Below, in pieces: positions 34,264-43,897 of a stretch of 64,000 bases of DNA. Source of the DNA: Rhodococcus tibetensis (lineage in GTDB: Bacteria > Actinomycetota > Actinomycetes > Mycobacteriales > Mycobacteriaceae). Numbering within the stretch: the first letter of the stretch is position 1; every line of letters starts with the position of its first letter. The position numbers and the translations under genes were made by a program. Where the stretch lies: the NCBI RefSeq assembly GCF_024438035.1, contig NZ_JANFQF010000009.1, forward strand, positions 62,001 through 126,000, given 5' to 3'. The notes under the pieces were generated by a model. It was not told where the DNA came from and searched no databases. It saw nothing but the letters and a program-made list of their open reading frames with translations.

Positions 34264-35621
34264 TCGCCCCGCAGCAACTCGTCGAGCAGGTTCTCGCCCG
34301 CGCCACCGTGGACGACACCATCGTCCTCGTGACCGACGCCAGCGAGGCGGCCCTGCGGTGGGCCGGCAACTCGATGACCACCAACGGCCTGTCGACGTCA
34401 CGCAGCTGGACCGTCGTCTCCATCGTCCGGGACGGTGACGAGGCGAAAGTCGGAATCGTCACCTCCGCCTCCGTCGATGCCGCGGACATCGACGGCGTCG
34501 TCCGTTCCGCCGAATCCGCCGCTCGCGCAGCCGGATCCGCCTCCGACGCTATGCCCCTGCTCGCGGCGGCCGACACCGACCCGCGGTGGGAGGAGAAGGC
34601 CGCAGGCACCGAGATCGGCGCGTTCGAGCACCTCGCCCAAGATCTCGCGATGGGCTTCGACGGCAGCGATCAGCTCTACGGCTTCGCCCATCACCAGCTG
34701 CACACCACCTGGCTCGGGACGTCCACCGGAATCCGGCGCCGATTCGTCCAGCCCACCGGGTCCGTCGAGATCAACGCCAAACGCGGCGACGCCAGCGCAT
34801 GGGTGGGCACGAGCACCAAGGATTTCACCGACGTCCCCGGCACGAAGATGCTCGAAGAACTATCGACTCGCCTCGACTGGGCGAGCACCCGGGTGGAACT
34901 ACCCGCCGGCCGGTACGAGACTCTGCTTCCGCCGTCCGCCGTGGCAGATCTGATGATCTACCTCATGTGGACCATGGAGGGGCGGGCCGCGGAGGAAGGC
35001 CATTCGGCACTGTCGGCGCCCGGCGGCACACGAATCGGCGAACGCCTCTCCGCACTACCACTCACGCTCACGTCCGATCCCGCCGCACTGGGCCTGGAGT
35101 ACGCCCCCTTCGTCGCCATCCGATCCTCGTCCGAGTCGGTGTCGGTGTTCGACAACGGACTGGACGCGGGGCGCGTCGACTGGGTGCGCGAGGGCTCCGT
35201 CCACGCCCTCGCCTATCCCCGCGCAGCGGCCCGGGAGTTCGGCGCCGAGGTCACGGTGCCCGGGGACAACCTGATCCTCGACGCGGGCGGATCGCTGTCA
35301 CTCGATCAGATGGTGGCCGAGACCGAACGCGGGCTGCTCCTGACCACTCTGTGGTACATCCGCGAGGTCGACCCGGCCACCCTGCTGCTGACCGGACTGA
35401 CCCGCGACGGTGTCTACCTCGTCGAGAACGGGAAGGTGACCGGCGCCGTGAACAACTTCCGTTTCAACGAGAGCCCCCTCGACTTGCTCCGCAGGGTCTC
35501 CCAAGCCGGGGCCACCGAGCGCACGCTTCCGCGCGAATGGAAGGACTGGTTCACCCGAACGGCCATGCCGCCGTTACGGATCCCCGACTTCCACATGTCC
35601 TCGGTGAGTCAGGCGTCGTAA
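34260..35621 (+). CDS. pmbA: PmbA/TldE, partner subunit of TldD
   Basis: This 453-residue protein is homologous in fold to TldD but lacks the HExxxH zinc site, as expected for the inactive partner. Recognisable parts are the N-terminal [15 protein letters not shown], the middle [24 protein letters not shown] and the C-terminal [38 protein letters not shown] precedes the ATG, which overlaps the tldD stop, so the two are made together in fixed ratio. Confidence 0.92.
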   Translation: MIAPQQLVEQVLARATVDDTIVLVTDASEAALRWAGNSMTTNGLSTSRSWTVVSIVRDGDEAKVGIVTSASVDAADIDGVVRSAESAARAAGSASDAMPLLAAADTDPRWEEKAAGTEIGAFEHLAQDLAMGFDGSDQLYGFAHHQLHTTWLGTSTGIRRRFVQPTGSVEINAKRGDASAWVGTSTKDFTDVPGTKMLEELSTRLDWASTRVELPAGRYETLLPPSAVADLMIYLMWTMEGRAAEEGHSALSAPGGTRIGERLSALPLTLTSDPAALGLEYAPFVAIRSSSESVSVFDNGLDAGRVDWVREGSVHALAYPRAAAREFGAEVTVPGDNLILDAGGSLSLDQMVAETERGLLLTTLWYIREVDPATLLLTGLTRDGVYLVENGKVTGAVNNFRFNESPLDLLRRVSQAGATERTLPREWKDWFTRTAMPPLRIPDFHMSSVSQAS

Positions 35622-36020
35622 CTCAGGGGCGCTCGTCGTTCCCGGAAGAGACCGCCCACTCCCCCGCTCCGCAGGCGGGCATTGGCCGGCCGGTCCTTCG
35701 CACGGGGCTCCTCGTCCGCCTGTCCAGCACCGTGGCCGCCCCGAACTCGGGCGCGTGCTCGTGAACACTGGTGATGTTCATTCCGGCCGCTGCGAACCGA
35801 AACGGCAAGTTCATTGTCTGAACGATTGTCCAGATGACATCTGGTGCCCGTTTACGCTATAAAGGTCCAGACGTCCTCGTTATGACATTTCTCACTCACC
35901 ACTGAAGGGGCGGGAGACGTCACATTTCGGTCTCCAGAGAAGGGGACCACAACTCAGGTGGCTTGCCGCGTATTCGGCGTGCGCCGAGTTCTGTCCCTCG
36001 TACTCTGCCCAGGAGGTTGT
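35622..36020. other. Gene-free regulatory stretch with a CCAGATG-A-CATCTGG palindrome
   Basis: No gene is seen. At 35830-35844 there is a perfect 7-1-7 palindrome, followed 15-20 bases later by a CTATAAAG stretch that could be a -10 element. This fits a regulated promoter for the small membrane protein and ANTAR gene downstream. Confidence 0.5.
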
Positions 36021-36236
36021 ATGCACTCCAGTGCCCTCGAACACGACTCGCTGACCCCCGAGTCGCGTCGATCGATCGTCGCGGCGAAAGCCGACTTCGG
36101 GAACGTGGCTCTTGCCGGATTCGTCTGCCTCGTCTCGGGTGTGGGCAGCGGCGCCATCACCGGCTCGCTGCTGGTCGGAGCAGCAGTGGGATCGATCGTT
36201 CTTCTGGCGACCGCCCTGTCAGTTGCCGCTGTATGA
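36021..36236 (+). CDS. Small membrane protein, 71 aa
   Basis: ATG 36021 has AGGAGG four bases upstream. The first 28 residues are hydrophilic (LEHDSLTPESRRSIVAAKADFG); the rest is almost continuously hydrophobic with Gly/Ala spacing (two short helices at about 30-47 and 50-70). No family is recognised. Its stop overlaps the ANTAR gene start (ATGA), so the two are translationally coupled, suggesting a shared stress or signalling function. Confidence 0.7.
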   Translation: MHSSALEHDSLTPESRRSIVAAKADFGNVALAGFVCLVSGVGSGAITGSLLVGAAVGSIVLLATALSVAAV

Positions 36237-36679
36237 GCACTCCCCTATGCCTGCGTCCCACCCCGGAAGCCACTACTTCGCGAGCTCTGCCTGGTCCCGG
36301 TGAGATCCTCGCCGCGGCGAAGCGCATTCTCATCGCCAGCCGCGGGTACGGCGATGCCGAAGCATTCGAGGAACTACTGGATGTGTCCCGGCACCACCAT
36401 GTGAGCGTGCAGCGAGCCGCGAGAATGCTGGTGGAGCTGGCCGATCGTCGACCGGCGGCGCCGCTACCCGCCGGATCGAGTGCCATGGCGTTCGGCGCAT
36501 GGGCCACCTCGCTGTCGCCGAGTGTCGAGCGCCCGGGTGGTGGCGGTGCGCACAGCCGCGAGAAGCCGCGGCTGATCGGCGACCGCCTTGTCGTACACCA
36601 GCGCGCCCATCAGAACGCCTTCGTGGATGAGAGCGGTCGCTTCCCGGGCATCGTTTCTGCGCGGAAGGACCTGGCGTAG
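36232..36679 (+). CDS. ANTAR domain protein, 3' end probably altered
   Basis: This 148-residue frame contains a recognisable ANTAR domain (GEILAAAKRILIASRGYGDAEAFEELL, then HHHVSVQRAARMLVELADR). ANTAR domains bind paired RNA hairpins to prevent termination. Nothing receiver-like precedes it. From about residue 80 onwards the sequence is antisense to the membrane sensor gene 36464-37612 and looks non-native (SPSVERPGGGGAHSREK), so the original gene probably ended near residue 75-100 and was joined to foreign sequence by a deletion. Coupled by ATGA overlap to the small membrane gene. Confidence 0.65.
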
Positions 36680-37612
36680 TCCCTGCGCATCCACATATCC
36701 GTCGTGGACGCGGGAATATGACCACAACGCCAGGCTGGGGTCCCGGAGCGCCTCGCGCAGGGCGTCGACGAAGCCCTCACCGAAGGGGGTGGCGCCGATG
36801 TCGACGGACAGGTTGCGCACCGCGGCACGCGTGACTCTGTATCGCCACAGCCCCACCAATACGGCGAGCGGGATCAGCGCGGTCGAGGGGTACCGCAGAA
36901 GCAGGGTCCACGCCTGTTGTGGACTGTGCACCCAGACCGACGCGAGCGGCGTCCATGCGGTGGCGGCAGTTCCGAGCAGGGCGGCGCAGCAGAGCGGTGC
37001 CACGGCGGCCCGGTAAGCTCGCGTACCCGAACGCCACCGCGCAAGCAGCACACCGATCAGAACCAGACCGATGGCCATTCCCCCGACACCGAAGACGACC
37101 TGCATCGCTGCGAAAATGGTCGGGTCGTCCCGTACCAGGAGAAGGTTCAATCCCGGTGGATGAGCGGAGTTGACGCGGCGGGTGTCGAGGAAGGCCAGCT
37201 CGCAGATGACGGATACCGCGTAGTACCCGTAACACCCGCCAATGAACCGGCGCTCCCACCGGTGGTGCAACCGCCCCCAGGGAAAACTGAACACCAGCTG
37301 GATCAGCACCGGTATATACATGTTGGTCAATACCGTGCCGGCGGTGAACAAAGCCGGGACCGTCGACAGCCGAAAGCCTTTCACCAACCAGAGCAACCCG
37401 GCCGCCACGAGCAGCCGCCCCAGAGTGTCCGCCGGCCGGTAACAGCCCGCGACCAGACCCGCCGCCACGAACACCCCGCCCACCATCAGGAACAACGCCA
37501 ATTCCGTTGGGCCGAAGGTGGTCCGGCACATCTGCCACTCGACAGAAGCCGTCACCGCAACAACCAGCACGGCCGCCGAGAGGGCAGCCGCGATCATCGC
37601 ACGACGGCTCAT
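36464..37612 (-). CDS. Membrane sensor protein, apparently a histidine kinase lacking its kinase half
   Basis: This 382-residue protein has about eight hydrophobic segments in residues 5-270 and then a GAF-like/linker stretch typical of actinobacterial sensor kinases (ATALIHEGVLMGALVYDKAVADQPRLLAAVRTATTRALD). At this point kinases continue with a coiled coil and the HisKA_3 domain. Here the frame instead runs through TRRQRGGPCAERHGTRSGG to a stop, antisense to the ANTAR gene. No catalytic domain follows. It is probably a 3'-truncated kinase gene. Confidence 0.7.
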   Translation of the reverse strand: MSRRAMIAAALSAAVLVVAVTASVEWQMCRTTFGPTELALFLMVGGVFVAAGLVAGCYRPADTLGRLLVAAGLLWLVKGFRLSTVPALFTAGTVLTNMYIPVLIQLVFSFPWGRLHHRWERRFIGGCYGYYAVSVICELAFLDTRRVNSAHPPGLNLLLVRDDPTIFAAMQVVFGVGGMAIGLVLIGVLLARWRSGTRAYRAAVAPLCCAALLGTAATAWTPLASVWVHSPQQAWTLLLRYPSTALIPLAVLVGLWRYRVTRAAVRNLSVDIGATPFGEGFVDALREALRDPSLALWSYSRVHDGYVDAQGLRQVLPRRNDAREATALIHEGVLMGALVYDKAVADQPRLLAAVRTATTRALDTRRQRGGPCAERHGTRSGG

Positions 37613-37870
37613 CGGGCGCCGTCCCTCGGCTCGAGGAAGAGCGAATGAGCAGATCGAGACATTCCACGGCGCACCTGCTCAATCGTTGCGGGCGACGGGA
37701 TCGACCACCACCACCCCGGAGTGGGTCAATCGAACACCTTAGGTGGCCGAGCCACCACCCTGTCGTGCGCGGCTTCCGTGCGCCCGCTCCGAGAGGCCGG
37801 TCGAGCAGCCATTCCGATGTGGTTGCGATGCCGGCCCCCTCGCCGCACTCGTCGGCGCGGGTGGCCGCTG

Positions 37871-38266
37871 CTACCGGTCGCCCGCGGTCACGGCGAGCCC
37901 GATCGTGCCCGTTCTGCCTCGCCGAAGCAGGCTGAGCTTCATCGAGACCCACCCGAGGATCCCGTACTTGCGGGCAATGACGTCGCGCGCACGATCAGTG
38001 TCCGCGGCGTCGAGGACGACCGCCCGCCCCGGGACTTCCGGGCCCTTCGGCTTGCCCCGGACATCGCACACCGCCACCGTGACCTCCGGGTTGCGGCGGA
38101 TTCGTTTCACCTTGTAGGAGTCGGTGACCGTCCACATCAGTAACCGGCCCCCGTCGGGGGCCGCCCACAGTGGCGTAGCCACCGGGGAGCCGTCCTGGCG
38201 AAAGGTGGTGAGCAGAACATACTTGGCGGCCGACACCCGATCGAATTCTGTGGTCACCCGGCCCAT
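37871..38266 (-). CDS. PPOX-class F420/FMN-dependent oxidoreductase (Rv2061c-like)
   Basis: This 131-residue split-barrel protein has the family pattern KYVLLTTFRQDGSPVATPLWAAPDGGRLLMWT, then KVKRIRRNPEVTVAVCDVRG, and a C-terminal KYGILGWVSMKL typical of actinobacterial F420-type members. It lies 22 bases after cobN on the same strand, the same arrangement as Rv2062c-Rv2061c in M. tuberculosis. GTG 38257 is an alternative start. Substrate unknown. Confidence 0.85.
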   Translation of the reverse strand: MGRVTTEFDRVSAAKYVLLTTFRQDGSPVATPLWAAPDGGRLLMWTVTDSYKVKRIRRNPEVTVAVCDVRGKPKGPEVPGRAVVLDAADTDRARDVIARKYGILGWVSMKLSLLRRGRTGTIGLAVTAGDR

Positions 38267-38288
38267 GCTAGCCCGCGCGAGCGCCGTC

Positions 38289-41200
38289 TCAGTCGCCCTC
38301 GAGTTCACCCTCGGTCTCGAGGTACACCTGCCGGAGCCCGTCGAGGGTGCCTTGTTCGGGGCGCTCCCACATGTCTCGCTCGGCGGCCTCGAGCAGCCGC
38401 TCGGCAATACCGTGCAGCGCCCACGGGTTCGACTTCTCCATGAATTTGCGGTTCTGCTCGTCGAGGACATACGACTCGGCCAGCTTCTCGTACATCCAGT
38501 CGGCCACGACGTTGGTGGTGGCGTCATAACCGAACAGGTAGTCGACGGTGGCGGCCATCTCGAATGCACCCTTGTACCCGTGCCGGCGCATCGCCTCGAG
38601 CCAGCGCGGGTTAACCACCCGCGCGCGGAAGACGCGGGACGTCTCCTCCGACAAGGTGCGGGTGCGCACCGAGTCGGGTCGGGTGCTGTCACCGATGTAC
38701 GCCTCCGGTGACGTCCCGGTGAGCGCGCGCACCGTCGCGACCATGCCACCGTGATACTGGAAATAGTCGTCGGCATCGGCGATGTCGTGCTCGCGGGTGT
38801 CGGTGTTCTTCGCGGCCACGGTGATTCGCCGGTACGCCGCACGCATGTCGTCGGCGGCGGGGGCGCCGTCGAGTCCGCGTCCGTAGGCGAAACCGCCCCA
38901 GGTGGTGTACACCTCGGCGAGATCGGCGTCGCCGCGCCAGCTCTTGGAGTCGATCAGCTGCAGCAGTCCGGCGCCGTAGGTTCCGGGTTTCGAACCGAAG
39001 ATGCGGGTGGTCGCGCGCCGCTCGTCACCGTGGTCCGCCAGATCGGCTTGCGCGTGCGCGCGCACGAAGTTGCTCTCCGCGGGTTCGTCCAGCGCGGCAA
39101 CGAGCCGGACGGCGTCGTCGAGCAACGCCAGCACGTGCGGGAACGCGTCGCGGAAGAAGCCGCTGATCCGCACGGTCACGTCGATGCGCGGGCGGCCCAG
39201 TTCCGCGAGGTCGATCACCTCGAGGTTCACCACCCGCCGGCTGGCCTCGTCCCACACCGGCCGCACACCGAGCAGCGCGAAGACCTCCGCGATGTCGTCG
39301 CCGGAGGTGCGCATCGCGGACGTGCCCCACACGGACAGACCCACCGAGCGCGGCCACTCGCCGTGATCGGACTTGTAGCGGTCCAGCAACGATTCGGCCA
39401 TCGCCTGGCCGGTCTCCCAGGCGAGCCGGGACGGTACGGCCTTCGGGTCGACGGAGTAGAAGTTGCGGCCCGTCGGAAGCACGTTGATGAGCCCCCGCAG
39501 CGGCGACCCGCTCGGCCCGGCGGCGATGAAACCACCGTCCAGGGCGTGGAGCACCTGCGCGATCTCGTTGTCGGTTTCCCGCAGTCGCGGCACGACCTCG
39601 GTGGCGGCGAAGCGCAGGATCTTCGCGACCGTGGCGTCGTCGGTCAGCGTGTCGGCTGCTTCGGGCCGCCAATCGGCGTCGGCCATGCCCCGCACGAGCG
39701 CGTGGGCCTGGGCCTCGACGTCGTCCACGCGGGTGCGCGATTCGTCGCCGTCCTCGCTGAGTCCGAGGGCCTCCCGCAAACCGGGAACATTCTGCTCGCC
39801 GCCCCACATCTGTCGGGCACGGAGCATGGCGAGAATCAACTCCGCCTCGGCGTCGCCGCGGGGCGCCTGCCCCAGCACGTGCAGCCCGTCCCGGATCTGG
39901 ACGTCCTTGATCTCGCACAGCCAGCCGTCGACGTGCAGCAGCATGTCGTCGAAGACGTCTTCGTCGGGTCGTTCCTCGAGCCCGAGGTCGTGGTCCATCT
40001 TGGCGGCCCGCATCAGCGTCCAGATCTGCTGGCGGATGGCCGGCAGCTTCGACGGGTCCAGGGCGGAGATGTTGGAGTGCTCGTCCAGGAGCTGCTCGAG
40101 CCGGGAGATGTCGCCGTAGCTCTCGGCGCGGGCCATCGGCGGAATCAGGTGATCGACGAGTGTCGCGTGGGCGCGGCGCTTGGCCTGCGTCCCCTCGCCG
40201 GGGTCGTTGACGAGGAACGGGTAGATGAGCGGGAGATCGCCGAGTGCAGCGTCGGTGCCGCACGAGGCCGACATGCCGAGCGTCTTACCGGGCAGCCATT
40301 CGAGGTTGCCGTGCTTGCCCAGATGGACCACGGCGTCGGCGCCGAAACCCCCGTCTCCGGGGTGCGCGGCGATCCAGCGGTAGGCGGCGAGGTAGTGGTG
40401 GCTCGGCGGCAGGTCCGGATCGTGATAGATCGCGACCGGCTTCTCCCCGAATCCGCGGGGCGGCTGCACCATCAGTACCAGATTTCCGAACTGCATTGCC
40501 GCGATGACGATTTCACCGTCTGGGTCCTGAGACCGGTCGACGTACAGCTCTCCCGGTGCCGGGCCCCAGTGTTCCTCGACGCCCTCGCGCAGATCGGCGG
40601 GCAGCGCCGAGAACCACTCGCGGTAGCGGGCGGCCGAGATGCGGATCGGGTTGCCCTCGAGTTGCTCGGCGGTCAACCAGTCGGGGTCCTGACCGCCCGC
40701 GGCGATCAGCGCGTGAATGAGCGCGTCCCCGTCCTGCGCGGCGAGGCCGGGCACCGCGTCCGGGCCGTCCTCCGCTCCGAGGTCGTATCCGGCCGCGCGC
40801 ATCTCGGTGAGCAACCGGATCGCGCTGGCCGGGGTGTCGAGACCGACGGCGTTGCCGATGCGGGCGTGCTTCGTGGGGTACGCCGACAGCATCAGAGCGA
40901 TCCGGCGCTCGGATGCGGGAATGTGGCGCAGGCGGGCGTGCCGGACGGCGATGCCGGCCACCCGGGATGCGCGTTCCGCATCGGGGACATACGTGGACAG
41001 CCCGTCCGCGTCGATCTCTTTGAACGAGAACGGCACCGTGATGAGGCGTCCGTCGAACTCGGGCACTGCGACCTGGGTCGCGACGTCGAGCGGGGAGAGT
41101 CCGTCATCGTTGGACGCCCACGACTCCCGGCTGCTCGTCAGGCATAGACCCTGCAGGATCGGCACGTCCAGTGCGGCGAGCGCGGCGACATCCCATGCCT

Positions 41201-41891
41201 CGTCGTCACCGCCGGCGGACGCTCCGGCCGGCTTGGTGCCACCGGCGGCCAGCACGGTGACCACCATGGCGTCGGCGCGGCGCAGCGTCTGCAGCAGCTC
41301 GGGCTCGGCGGTGCGTAGCGACGCGCAGTAGATCGGCAGCGGGTTGCCCCCGGCCGCATCGATCGCGGCGCACAGCGCCTCGATGTAGCGGGTGTTCCCG
41401 GCCAGGTGCTGGGCGCGGTAGTAGAGCACGGCGATGGTGGGGCGCTGCGCATCGCCCTCGACGGCGAACGGTGCCAGGCCCCAGCTGGGCAGGTGGACCG
41501 GCGCCTCGAAGCCGTGACCGGTCAGCAGGACGGTGTCGGACAGGAAGTGATGCAGTTGGGCGAGGTTGTCGGCTCCGCCCTCGGCCAGATAGTTGTGCGC
41601 CTCCGCGGCGACCCCGGCGGTCACCGTCGAGCACTCCATCAACTCGGCGTCGGGGGCATGCTCACCGCCCAGCACCACCACCGGCCGGCCACTGGCCAAC
41701 ACGGCGTCGAGCCCGTCTTCCCACGCCCGGCGACCACCGAGAATCCGGACCACGACGAGGTCGGCGCCCGCGAGCAGGGCCGGCAGATCCTCCTCGATCA
41801 GCAACCGTGCCGGGTTGGCCCAGCGGTAGTCCGCTCCGCTGGCACGTGCGCTGAGCAGGTCGGTGTCGGAGGTGGAGAGCAGCAGGATCAC
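38289..41891 (-). CDS. cobN: Cobaltochelatase subunit CobN
   Basis: This large 1200-residue subunit of the aerobic ATP-dependent cobaltochelatase (with CobS and CobT, not in this window) inserts Co2+ into hydrogenobyrinate a,c-diamide. Diagnostic stretches include LMLSAYPTKHARIGNAVGLD, VVHLGKHGNLEWLPGK and YQYHGGMVATVRALTG-like sequence near the C terminus. I place the start at GTG 41891 (AGGAAGG eight bases upstream; protein begins MILLLSTSDTDLL), which removes 15 unlikely residues. It is preceded by a cobalamin riboswitch. Confidence 0.95.
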   Translation of the reverse strand: MILLLSTSDTDLLSARASGADYRWANPARLLIEEDLPALLAGADLVVVRILGGRRAWEDGLDAVLASGRPVVVLGGEHAPDAELMECSTVTAGVAAEAHNYLAEGGADNLAQLHHFLSDTVLLTGHGFEAPVHLPSWGLAPFAVEGDAQRPTIAVLYYRAQHLAGNTRYIEALCAAIDAAGGNPLPIYCASLRTAEPELLQTLRRADAMVVTVLAAGGTKPAGASAGGDDEAWDVAALAALDVPILQGLCLTSSRESWASNDDGLSPLDVATQVAVPEFDGRLITVPFSFKEIDADGLSTYVPDAERASRVAGIAVRHARLRHIPASERRIALMLSAYPTKHARIGNAVGLDTPASAIRLLTEMRAAGYDLGAEDGPDAVPGLAAQDGDALIHALIAAGGQDPDWLTAEQLEGNPIRISAARYREWFSALPADLREGVEEHWGPAPGELYVDRSQDPDGEIVIAAMQFGNLVLMVQPPRGFGEKPVAIYHDPDLPPSHHYLAAYRWIAAHPGDGGFGADAVVHLGKHGNLEWLPGKTLGMSASCGTDAALGDLPLIYPFLVNDPGEGTQAKRRAHATLVDHLIPPMARAESYGDISRLEQLLDEHSNISALDPSKLPAIRQQIWTLMRAAKMDHDLGLEERPDEDVFDDMLLHVDGWLCEIKDVQIRDGLHVLGQAPRGDAEAELILAMLRARQMWGGEQNVPGLREALGLSEDGDESRTRVDDVEAQAHALVRGMADADWRPEAADTLTDDATVAKILRFAATEVVPRLRETDNEIAQVLHALDGGFIAAGPSGSPLRGLINVLPTGRNFYSVDPKAVPSRLAWETGQAMAESLLDRYKSDHGEWPRSVGLSVWGTSAMRTSGDDIAEVFALLGVRPVWDEASRRVVNLEVIDLAELGRPRIDVTVRISGFFRDAFPHVLALLDDAVRLVAALDEPAESNFVRAHAQADLADHGDERRATTRIFGSKPGTYGAGLLQLIDSKSWRGDADLAEVYTTWGGFAYGRGLDGAPAADDMRAAYRRITVAAKNTDTREHDIADADDYFQYHGGMVATVRALTGTSPEAYIGDSTRPDSVRTRTLSEETSRVFRARVVNPRWLEAMRRHGYKGAFEMAATVDYLFGYDATTNVVADWMYEKLAESYVLDEQNRKFMEKSNPWALHGIAERLLEAAERDMWERPEQGTLDGLRQVYLETEGELEGD

Positions 41892-41911
41892 AGGTGGAGC
41901 CTTCCTGGGGT

Positions 41912-42095
41912 GTCGCGCCCCGTGGCGGTGGTTCACCGAAAACCAGGTCGGCTTCGGAACCGTGGGTCAACAGGACGACAGGTGAGGGTCTGGCTCGCCC
42001 ACCGGGTTCGGCGAGCTCACAGTGGCGCGACCGCACCGGAATTACACCGGCTTCCTCTCCTGCTGCCGCAAGTGGTCGTGATGCTACCGGGCGGC
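41912..42095 (-). promoter_or_regulatory. Cobalamin (AdoCbl) riboswitch upstream of cobN
   Basis: On the minus strand the conserved core is clear: GGAAGCCGGTGTAATTCCGG (42037-42056), the B12-box GCCACTGTGA (42017-42026) and the GCCAGACCC element (41986-41994). A GGGG...CCCC hairpin just before the cobN ribosome site (near 41905-41925) may be the expression platform. Limits are approximate. High cobalamin should lower cobN expression. Confidence 0.93.
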
Positions 42096-42100
42096 CGACG

Positions 42101-42113
42101 TAACCTGGGACCA
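42101..42113 (+). promoter_or_regulatory. Putative leaderless promoter -10 element of cobG
   Basis: TAACCT at 42101-42106 ends six bases before the cobG ATG, the spacing expected if transcription begins at the A of the start codon. No ribosome site exists. The start codon lies in a GACCATGGTC palindrome (42109-42118). Confidence 0.5.
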
Positions 42114-43246
42114 TGGTCGCCCCACGTTCCCGCCCCGACGCCTGCCCGGGCGCGCTGCAGGTCCATCAGGCCGCCGACGGCCCGCTCGCCCGCGTGCGAC
42201 TGCCCGGTGGTGTCCTCACGCCGGCGCAGCTGCAGGTCCTCGCGGAATCGGCACGCGACCTCGGTAACGGGGAGATCGAACTGACCTCCCGCGGCAACGT
42301 GCAGCTTCGCGCCGTCGACGATCCCGCGGAGTTCGCGCGGCGACTCGCAGACACCGGCCTGTTGCCGTCGCACACCCACGAACGGGTCCGCAACATCCTC
42401 GCCTCACCGTTGACAGGCCGCATCGGTGGCGTCGCCGACCTGCGGGATCTGGTCGACGAACTCGACCGCCGGTTGTGCGCCGACAGCGCGCTGGCCGAAC
42501 TGCCCGGCCGCGTCCTCTTCACCCTCGACGACGGCCGCGGTGACGTGTCCGCTCTCGGCGGCGATTTCGGAGTGCACGCAGTGAACGAGACCGAGGTGGC
42601 GCTGGTGCTGGCCGGGTGCGACAGCGGTGCCCGGATCTCGGTCGCCCAGTCGGTCGACGTGCTGCTCGACGCGGCCCGCACCTTCCTCGGTCTACGCGGG
42701 GGGCAGTGGCGGCTGTCCGAGATCGACGACGGGATCGAACGGACACTCACCGCGCTCACCCTCCAGCCCACCGCGGAACCGGTGACCGGGTACGCCGAGC
42801 ACCGGCCCCCGATCGGGTGGCTGGATCAGCCGGACGGCACTGTCACGCTCGGTGGCGGCCTCGCATTCGGCATCCTCGAATCTCGGATGGCGGAGTTCCT
42901 GGCCGCGGTGGAGAAACCGGTGATCGTCACCCCGTGGAGGTCGGTGCTGCTGTGCGATCTCGACGAGTGGTCCGCCGAGCAGGTGGTCCGCGTCCTCGCA
43001 CCGATGGGCCTGATCTTCGACGAAAACTCCCCCTGGCTGCTCGTCAGCGCGTGCACGGGCCGGCCGGGATGCGAGAAGGCGCTCGCCGACGTGCGCACCG
43101 ACGCTCGCGACGCGGTCCTCGGTGGCGAACTCCCCGCCCCCGGGAGGCAACACTGGTCGGGTTGCGACCGCTGTTGCGGGCGCCCCAAGGGTGAGGTGAC
43201 CGATGTCGTTGCGACCGGCACCGGTTACCGGGTCGACAACCCCTGA
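42113..43246 (+). CDS. cobG: Precorrin-3B synthase CobG
   Basis: This 377-residue nitrite/sulfite-reductase-like protein uses O2 to convert precorrin-3A to precorrin-3B with gamma-lactone formation, the oxygen-dependent step of the aerobic route. It has the two ferredoxin-like half-domains (ELTSRGNVQLRAVDD), and the cluster cysteines SACTGRPGCEKA and WSGCDRCCG near the end. It is transcribed away from cobN, and its own promoter is separate from the riboswitch. cobH follows after 24 bases. Confidence 0.93.
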   Translation: MVAPRSRPDACPGALQVHQAADGPLARVRLPGGVLTPAQLQVLAESARDLGNGEIELTSRGNVQLRAVDDPAEFARRLADTGLLPSHTHERVRNILASPLTGRIGGVADLRDLVDELDRRLCADSALAELPGRVLFTLDDGRGDVSALGGDFGVHAVNETEVALVLAGCDSGARISVAQSVDVLLDAARTFLGLRGGQWRLSEIDDGIERTLTALTLQPTAEPVTGYAEHRPPIGWLDQPDGTVTLGGGLAFGILESRMAEFLAAVEKPVIVTPWRSVLLCDLDEWSAEQVVRVLAPMGLIFDENSPWLLVSACTGRPGCEKALADVRTDARDAVLGGELPAPGRQHWSGCDRCCGRPKGEVTDVVATGTGYRVDNP

Positions 43247-43270
43247 CGGCACTGCCTCTATCGTGAGGCC

Positions 43271-43897
43271 ATGATCGAGTACATCCGAGACGGCGCGGAA
43301 ATCTACCGCCAGTCCTTCGCCACGATTCGCGCCGAAGCAGATCTCAGCGCTTTTCCGGAGGACGTCTCGCAGGCCGTGGTCCGCATGATCCACGCGAGCG
43401 GGCAGGTCGATCTGGTGGACGACGTCGCGTTCACCCCCGGTGTCGTCAAAGCCGCGCGTGAGGCCCTCGCGAACGGTGCACCGATCCTCTGCGATGCACA
43501 GATGGTGGCGGCCGGCGTCACCCGCAAGCGGCTGCCCGCGGACAACGAGGTGGTGTGCACTCTCCGCGACCCCCGGGTGCCCGTGCTGGCCGCGCAGATC
43601 GGGAACACCCGGTCGGCTGCCGCGCTGGAATTGTGGGGCAGCAAGCTCGACGGCGCCGTCGTCGCGATCGGGAACGCCCCCACCGCCCTGTTCTACCTGC
43701 TCCATATGATCGAGTCGGGCGCGCCTCGGCCCGCTGCCGTGATCGGTGGCCCGGTCGGTTTCATCGGTGCGGCCGAATCGAAGGAAGCACTGATCGAGCA
43801 TCCGAGTGGGCTCGAGCACCTGGTGGTCCGCGGCAGGCGGGGTGGCAGCGCCATCACGGCGGCCGCCCTGAATGCGATTGCGAGCGAAGTGGAATGA
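43271..43897 (+). CDS. cobH: Precorrin-8X methylmutase CobH
   Basis: This 208-residue enzyme moves a methyl group from C-11 to C-12 of precorrin-8X to give hydrogenobyrinic acid. Family stretches: [16 protein letters not shown] with the catalytic His, [20 protein letters not shown], and [13 protein letters not shown]. Length and motifs are standard. Its stop overlaps the cobIJ start (ATGA), so translation is coupled. Confidence 0.95.
   Translation: MIEYIRDGAEIYRQSFATIRAEADLSAFPEDVSQAVVRMIHASGQVDLVDDVAFTPGVVKAAREALANGAPILCDAQMVAAGVTRKRLPADNEVVCTLRDPRVPVLAAQIGNTRSAAALELWGSKLDGAVVAIGNAPTALFYLLHMIESGAPRPAAVIGGPVGFIGAAESKEALIEHPSGLEHLVVRGRRGGSAITAAALNAIASEVE

Noticed and set aside
38751..41147. 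798-codon plus-strand frame antisense to cobN
   Set aside because: Shadow of cobN, low-complexity His/Arg/Val-rich, no motifs.
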